Shown: positions 6,752 through 9,744 of the stretch, piece after piece | How positions within the stretch are numbered: the first letter of the stretch is position 1 | Layout of the letters: the number at the start of each line of letters is the position of its first letter | The notes under the pieces: generated by a model | Databases searched by the model: none | Told to the model about the DNA's origin: nothing | The model's input: the letters and a program-made list of their open reading frames with translations, nothing else | Program-made: the position numbers and the translations under genes | From: an uncultured Prochlorococcus sp. | Lineage (GTDB): Bacteria > Cyanobacteriota > Cyanobacteriia > PCC-6307 > Cyanobiaceae | Direction: 5' to 3' | Length of the DNA stretch: 9,744 nt | NCBI GenBank assembly: GCA_902573045.1 | Contig: CACGIB010000023.1 | Location: 1-9,744 of the forward strand

Positions 6752-7741
6752 ATGACTCAACTCTTTTACGACACAGATGCAGATCTTAGTCTTTTAAATG
6801 ATAAAACAATAGCAATTATTGGATATGGTTCACAAGGTCATGCACATGCCCTAAACCTCAAAGATAGCGGAATGGAGGTGATTGTCGGACTATATCAAGG
6901 AAGTAAGTCTGAAAGCAAAGCTATTAGCGATGGTCTACAAGTGTTTAGTGTTTCTGAAGCTTGCGAAAAAGCAGACTGGATTATGATTCTCCTCCCAGAT
7001 GAGTTTCAGAAAGATGTTTACCTTAAAGAAATAGAACCAAACTTAAAAGAAGGAAAGATATTAAGTTTTGCTCATGGCTTCAATATAAGATTCGGACTTA
7101 TCAAACCTCCTAGTTTTGTGGATGTTGTAATGATTGCCCCAAAAGGACCTGGACACACTGTTCGTTGGGAATATCAAAATGGTCAAGGAGTTCCAGCATT
7201 GTTTGCAGTAGAGCAGGATTCTTCAGGAAATGCAAGATCATTGGCTATGGCATACGCTAAAGGGATTGGCGGAACGAGAGCTGGTATTCTTGAAACAAAC
7301 TTCAAAGAAGAAACAGAAACTGATTTATTTGGAGAACAAGCCGTTTTGTGCGGAGGATTATCAGAACTCGTAAAATCAGGCTTCGAAACTCTTGTAGAAG
7401 CAGGCTATCAGCCCGAACTTGCTTACTTCGAATGCTTACATGAAGTTAAACTTATTGTTGATTTAATGGTGAAGGGAGGCTTATCTCAAATGAGAGATTC
7501 CATTTCAAATACCGCAGAATATGGAGATTATGTAAGTGGTAAAAGACTTATTAATAGTGAAACAAAGAAAGAAATGCAGAAAATTCTAAAGGATATTCAA
7601 GACGGAACTTTCGCTAAGAATTTCGTGGAAGAATGCGATAAAAACAAACCCTTAATGACAAAATTAAGAGAAGAGAACTCAAAACATGAAATTGAGAAAG
7701 TGGGTAAAGGTCTGCGCTCTATGTTCAGTTGGCTGAAATAA
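6752..7741 (+). CDS. ilvC: Ketol-acid reductoisomerase (class I)
   Basis: IlvC converts 2-acetolactate or 2-aceto-2-hydroxybutyrate to the dihydroxy acids of the valine, leucine and isoleucine pathway, using NADPH and magnesium. The 329 residues match the short class I form. The Rossmann motif GYGSQG is at 24-29. The cofactor loop [10 protein letters not shown] (46-55) carries the serines that usually accept the NADPH 2'-phosphate. H108 and K131 are conserved. The metal and catalytic acids are D191 and E195 in TDLFGEQ and E227 and E231 in YFECLHE, with S252 close behind. The 110-base upstream spacer is very A+T-rich and should hold its promoter: TAATAT at 6715-6720 is a weak -10 candidate. 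No leader peptide or attenuator is evident. The 3' end overlaps the start of cbiB by 13 bases. Confidence 0.98.
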   Translation: MTQLFYDTDADLSLLNDKTIAIIGYGSQGHAHALNLKDSGMEVIVGLYQGSKSESKAISDGLQVFSVSEACEKADWIMILLPDEFQKDVYLKEIEPNLKEGKILSFAHGFNIRFGLIKPPSFVDVVMIAPKGPGHTVRWEYQNGQGVPALFAVEQDSSGNARSLAMAYAKGIGGTRAGILETNFKEETETDLFGEQAVLCGGLSELVKSGFETLVEAGYQPELAYFECLHEVKLIVDLMVKGGLSQMRDSISNTAEYGDYVSGKRLINSETKKEMQKILKDIQDGTFAKNFVEECDKNKPLMTKLREENSKHEIEKVGKGLRSMFSWLK

Positions 7742-8754
7742 ATTTATTTTTACTATTTCTTGGATCGATTGGTTTTGATTTATTGATCGGCGATCCAAGA
7801 TTCTTAATACACCCTGTTCAAGTAATTGGCTTTTACATAAAAAAAACATCTGATTACCTAATAAATCATTTTGGAGAAAATAAAAATATATTGTTTTGGG
7901 GTGGTTTCTTCGTAGCTATATCCACTATTGGAATGAGTTATGGTTTAGGAAAATTGTTAGAAATAAGTTATGCGCAATCAAGAAATCATTTTTTTGTTGG
8001 ATCGTTAATTTTTTTTGGACTTTCAAGTTGTATTGCGACAAAGGGACTTATTTCAAGTTTGAAAGAGATTGTAGAGCTATTAGAAAGCAAGGAAATTAAT
8101 GACCAAAATGAGAGAATAATCAAAGATAGGGTTCAAAGAATAGTAAGCAGAGATGTAAGTTCATCTTCAAAAAAACATCTCTTGAGATCAAGCACCGAGA
8201 GTCTTACCGAAAATTCTGTTGATGGAATATTTGGGCCATTATTTTGGATTTTTATTGGAATTGTTTTTATGAAATTTTCAGTTTTTCTCCCAGGTCCTTT
8301 GTCACTTGGTTTTTCTTATAAAGCTATAAGTACTTTAGATTCAATGATAGGTTACAAATATGATTACTTTAGATATTTAGGTTTTTTCAGTGCAAAAATC
8401 GAAGATCTTTTTACGTTTTTACCTTCAAGATTAGTTTTAATCTCATTACCTTTAGTTAGCTCCAAAGTTAATGAGTATGGATCAATCATAAAAAAAAGCT
8501 ATCTCGATGGTAAAAGATATGATTCGCCTAATGCTGGGATTTCAGAAGCTATATTCGCTTATATTTCTGGTATTAAATTGGGAGGGGAAAGTAAATACAA
8601 TAATGAAATTGTTGAAAAGCCATTAATCAATGCGACTGGAGATGATTGCACTGAAGGAAAAATCAATTTAATTTGTCAATTAATTTTGAAATTACAATTT
8701 TTATGGATAATAATTTTTGTCTTAATTTATTTTGTAATCTCGAGTCTGATCTAA
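7729..8754 (+). CDS. cbiB: Adenosylcobinamide-phosphate synthase (CbiB/CobD)
   Basis: CbiB is an integral membrane enzyme that attaches the aminopropanol (phosphate) arm to adenosylcobyric acid late in cobamide synthesis. Characteristic motifs are [10 protein letters not shown] (21-30), IVSRD (138-142), [17 protein letters not shown] (157-173), [10 protein letters not shown] (201-210) and SPNAG (266-270). The 341 residues and hydrophobic segments at both ends fit the family. The start is a TTG at 7729, inside the ilvC coding sequence. An in-frame stop at 7705-7707 leaves it as the only usual start codon upstream of the conserved region. The 13-base overlap suggests translational coupling to ilvC. 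Picocyanobacteria are known to make pseudocobalamin, so the product is probably a cobamide of that type. No cobalamin riboswitch was recognised nearby. Confidence 0.94.
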   Translation: MAEINLFLLFLGSIGFDLLIGDPRFLIHPVQVIGFYIKKTSDYLINHFGENKNILFWGGFFVAISTIGMSYGLGKLLEISYAQSRNHFFVGSLIFFGLSSCIATKGLISSLKEIVELLESKEINDQNERIIKDRVQRIVSRDVSSSSKKHLLRSSTESLTENSVDGIFGPLFWIFIGIVFMKFSVFLPGPLSLGFSYKAISTLDSMIGYKYDYFRYLGFFSAKIEDLFTFLPSRLVLISLPLVSSKVNEYGSIIKKSYLDGKRYDSPNAGISEAIFAYISGIKLGGESKYNNEIVEKPLINATGDDCTEGKINLICQLILKLQFLWIIIFVLIYFVISSLI

Positions 8755-8797
8755 TAATAAATTAACTTAAAAACCATTAATATAAATAAAAAACTTT

Positions 8798-9043
8798 ATG
8801 CAAGAAAAAGACTCTTCAATGGAAAACCAAAATGATGATTTTACTGATAAGCTACCCACCGATAATGAAGACTCAAGATGGGTAGATAATCAGGGAGATG
8901 AAGTAGAGAAAGTTTTTGGATTTAATAGCAGCGCTGAGCTTGTTAACGGTAGAGCAGCTATGATTGGCTTCCTAATGCTCATATTAACCGAGTTGGTTTT
9001 TAGCGGCAGACCTGTAACTTCTTCAATTTTTGGTATCAATTAA
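8798..9043 (+). CDS. hli: High-light-inducible protein (Hli / HLIP), acidic N-terminus
   Basis: The product is an 81-residue relative of the chlorophyll a/b-binding family with one membrane helix. The signature AELVNGRAAMIGF sits at 46-58: E47, N50 and R52 supply the ion pair and chlorophyll ligands in this family, and the helix continues to about residue 69. Hlips bind chlorophyll and carotenoid in the thylakoid and protect photosystem II or chlorophyll synthesis under light stress. The first 38 or so residues are very acidic and polar and lack a membrane segment, so this is one of the longer Hli forms. ATG at 8798 is used; an ATG at 8819 would remove seven residues. The spacer after cbiB is 43 bases, with only weak promoter-like elements. 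The next gene begins 2 bases after the stop codon. Confidence 0.93.
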   Translation: MQEKDSSMENQNDDFTDKLPTDNEDSRWVDNQGDEVEKVFGFNSSAELVNGRAAMIGFLMLILTELVFSGRPVTSSIFGIN

Positions 9044-9045
9044 AA

Positions 9046-9258
9046 ATGGAAGAAAAAAAATCCAATCCAATAAAAGTATTTTTATATATATCTGTATGGG
9101 TAATAATTTGGGGAACATTAGGTTCTTTCATAGATTATCCCCTTTATAAAAATAAAATTTACCTAGAAGGAAGCATATATCAGTATCTTACTTTCACAAT
9201 TACAGCATTAATATCCATAATTAGTGCAAAGTTTTTTTATAAGAAATTTGATCTATAA
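9046..9258 (+). CDS. Small two-helix membrane protein downstream of hli
   Basis: The frame encodes 70 residues: a short charged N-terminus (MEEKKSNPIK), a first hydrophobic segment (about 11-34) and a second (about 45-63) ending in a basic tail (YKKF). I cannot name a family. The ATG lies 2 bases after the hli stop codon, which strongly suggests one transcript and translational coupling. A role near Hli in the thylakoid membrane is therefore plausible but only inferred from position. Its last six bases, including the stop codon, overlap the end of the convergent minus-strand gene. The well-formed hydrophobic layout and the tight junction support a real gene. Confidence 0.78.
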   Translation: MEEKKSNPIKVFLYISVWVIIWGTLGSFIDYPLYKNKIYLEGSIYQYLTFTITALISIISAKFFYKKFDL

Positions 9259-9510
9259 AAATTTGTACCTAAATTTCTTAATAATTTTAGCTGGTTCTTG
9301 GTTCTCATTTGACTCGTATAGTATCCACTGATGTGTCTCAGTGTCATGATCACAACCATAATTTCCAGATGAGTTATCGTAACTTGCAAGATATGAATGA
9401 CAATTTTGATCTGCCTCAAAAGCAGAATCATAGCCTGTCAAAAAATATATCAAAAATAGAAGGGTTACTAACAAAAAAAATATTTGAAAAACTAAATTTA
9501 CTACCTTCAT
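9253..9510 (-). CDS. Conserved-looking membrane-anchored/secreted small protein
   Basis: The minus strand encodes 85 residues from an ATG at 9510. The first 25 are strongly hydrophobic (about 5-25) and look like an uncleaved signal anchor, as no good signal peptidase site is obvious. The rest is polar and acidic, with two cysteines, C37 (DQNCHSY) and C53 (YGCDHDTETHQW), that could form a disulfide outside the membrane, and a basic tail (KKFRYKFL). I do not recognise the family. A plus-strand frame over the same bases (9309-9512) is longer than expected by chance but has no recognisable protein character, so the minus strand is preferred. It follows the partial minus-strand gene at the window edge by 58 bases and may share its transcript. 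Its TAG stop overlaps the TAA of the convergent gene. Confidence 0.7.
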   Translation of the reverse strand: MKVVNLVFQIFFLLVTLLFLIYFLTGYDSAFEADQNCHSYLASYDNSSGNYGCDHDTETHQWILYESNENQEPAKIIKKFRYKFL

Positions 9511-9568
9511 AAGGATTTCTAAAATTTAAATATATCATTTAAAAAATGTTTTTTCGATCTAAAAATAA

Positions 9569-9744
9569 TTAACGACCAACATTAAATACAAAGTCATGGA
9601 ATTCTTGATTTTTTAAATAAAGAATGACGAGCAATATTAAAATCAAGTTTAAGCCTAATACTATTGATCCAAAAATATTTATTTGTTTTTTACCTGGCAA
9701 AGTATATGTAAATTTCTTGCCTTTAAGAAAACCAGCTAAGCCTT
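9569..9744 (-). CDS. C-terminal part of a membrane protein, truncated by the window end
   Basis: Reading the minus strand inward from the right edge, one frame stays open for 57 codons (from 9742) to a TAA at 9569-9571. The product fragment starts GLAGFLKGKKFTYTLPGKK, then has a single hydrophobic helix (GSIVLGLNLILILLVILYL) and a short polar tail ending in FNVGR. The other two minus-strand frames close within a few codons of the window edge. The 5' end, start codon and total length lie outside the window. I cannot assign a family from this fragment; it is probably a membrane protein ending in one transmembrane segment. The 85-residue gene begins 58 bases downstream on the same strand. Confidence 0.62.
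   Translation of the reverse strand, partial: GLAGFLKGKKFTYTLPGKKQINIFGSIVLGLNLILILLVILYLKNQEFHDFVFNVGR

Noticed and set aside
7896..8099. Second plus-strand frame inside cbiB
   Set aside because: It is out of frame with the conserved CbiB motifs on both sides and has no features of its own.
9309..9512. Plus-strand frame opposite the 85-residue minus-strand gene
   Set aside because: It has no signal, domain or operon context, whereas the minus-strand product has a clear membrane anchor and paired cysteines.

Overview
The window looks like chromosomal DNA from a picocyanobacterium, most likely a high-light-adapted Prochlorococcus. The base composition is strongly A+T-rich, spacers are short, and most genes lack a clear Shine-Dalgarno sequence. 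Three things point to cyanobacteria: a high-light-inducible (Hli) protein, a ClpR/ClpP pair of the cyanobacterial and plastid type, and a very compact FtsZ. The species assignment is an inference from recognised protein families, not from a database search.

Left part (1-2183): the probable last codons of an upstream gene are followed by ftsZ (cell division). The SRP RNA gene ffs lies on the minus strand and converges on ftsZ. Next comes panB (pantothenate and CoA synthesis). A gene-poor AT-rich spacer of 285 bases follows.

Middle (2469-4190): a small putative lipoprotein rich in Cys, His and Met is transcribed towards hemW, a radical-SAM heme-chaperone-type protein on the minus strand. A 97-base divergent spacer separates hemW from the next gene. 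It holds a 7-bp inverted repeat and a consensus-like minus-strand -10 box.

Right part (4191-9258): seven plus-strand genes run in the same direction: a membrane PIN-TRAM protein, clpR, clpP (ClpP3 type), ilvC, cbiB, an hli gene and a small two-helix membrane protein. The clpR product has lost two of the three protease catalytic residues and carries the ClpR-specific insertion. The clpP product beside it is intact, so together they probably form the mixed ClpP3/R core. ilvC and cbiB overlap by 13 bases, and hli and the following membrane gene are 2 bases apart, which suggests translational coupling.

Right edge (9253-9744): two minus-strand genes. One is an 85-residue membrane-anchored or secreted protein of unknown function whose stop codon overlaps that of the convergent neighbour. 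The other is a partial membrane protein cut by the window end. No mobile element, CRISPR array, tRNA or prophage signal was seen. This is mostly conserved housekeeping DNA, and I found no convincing new multi-gene system. The least-explained items are the small proteins at 2469-2699, 9046-9258, 9253-9510 and 9569-9744.
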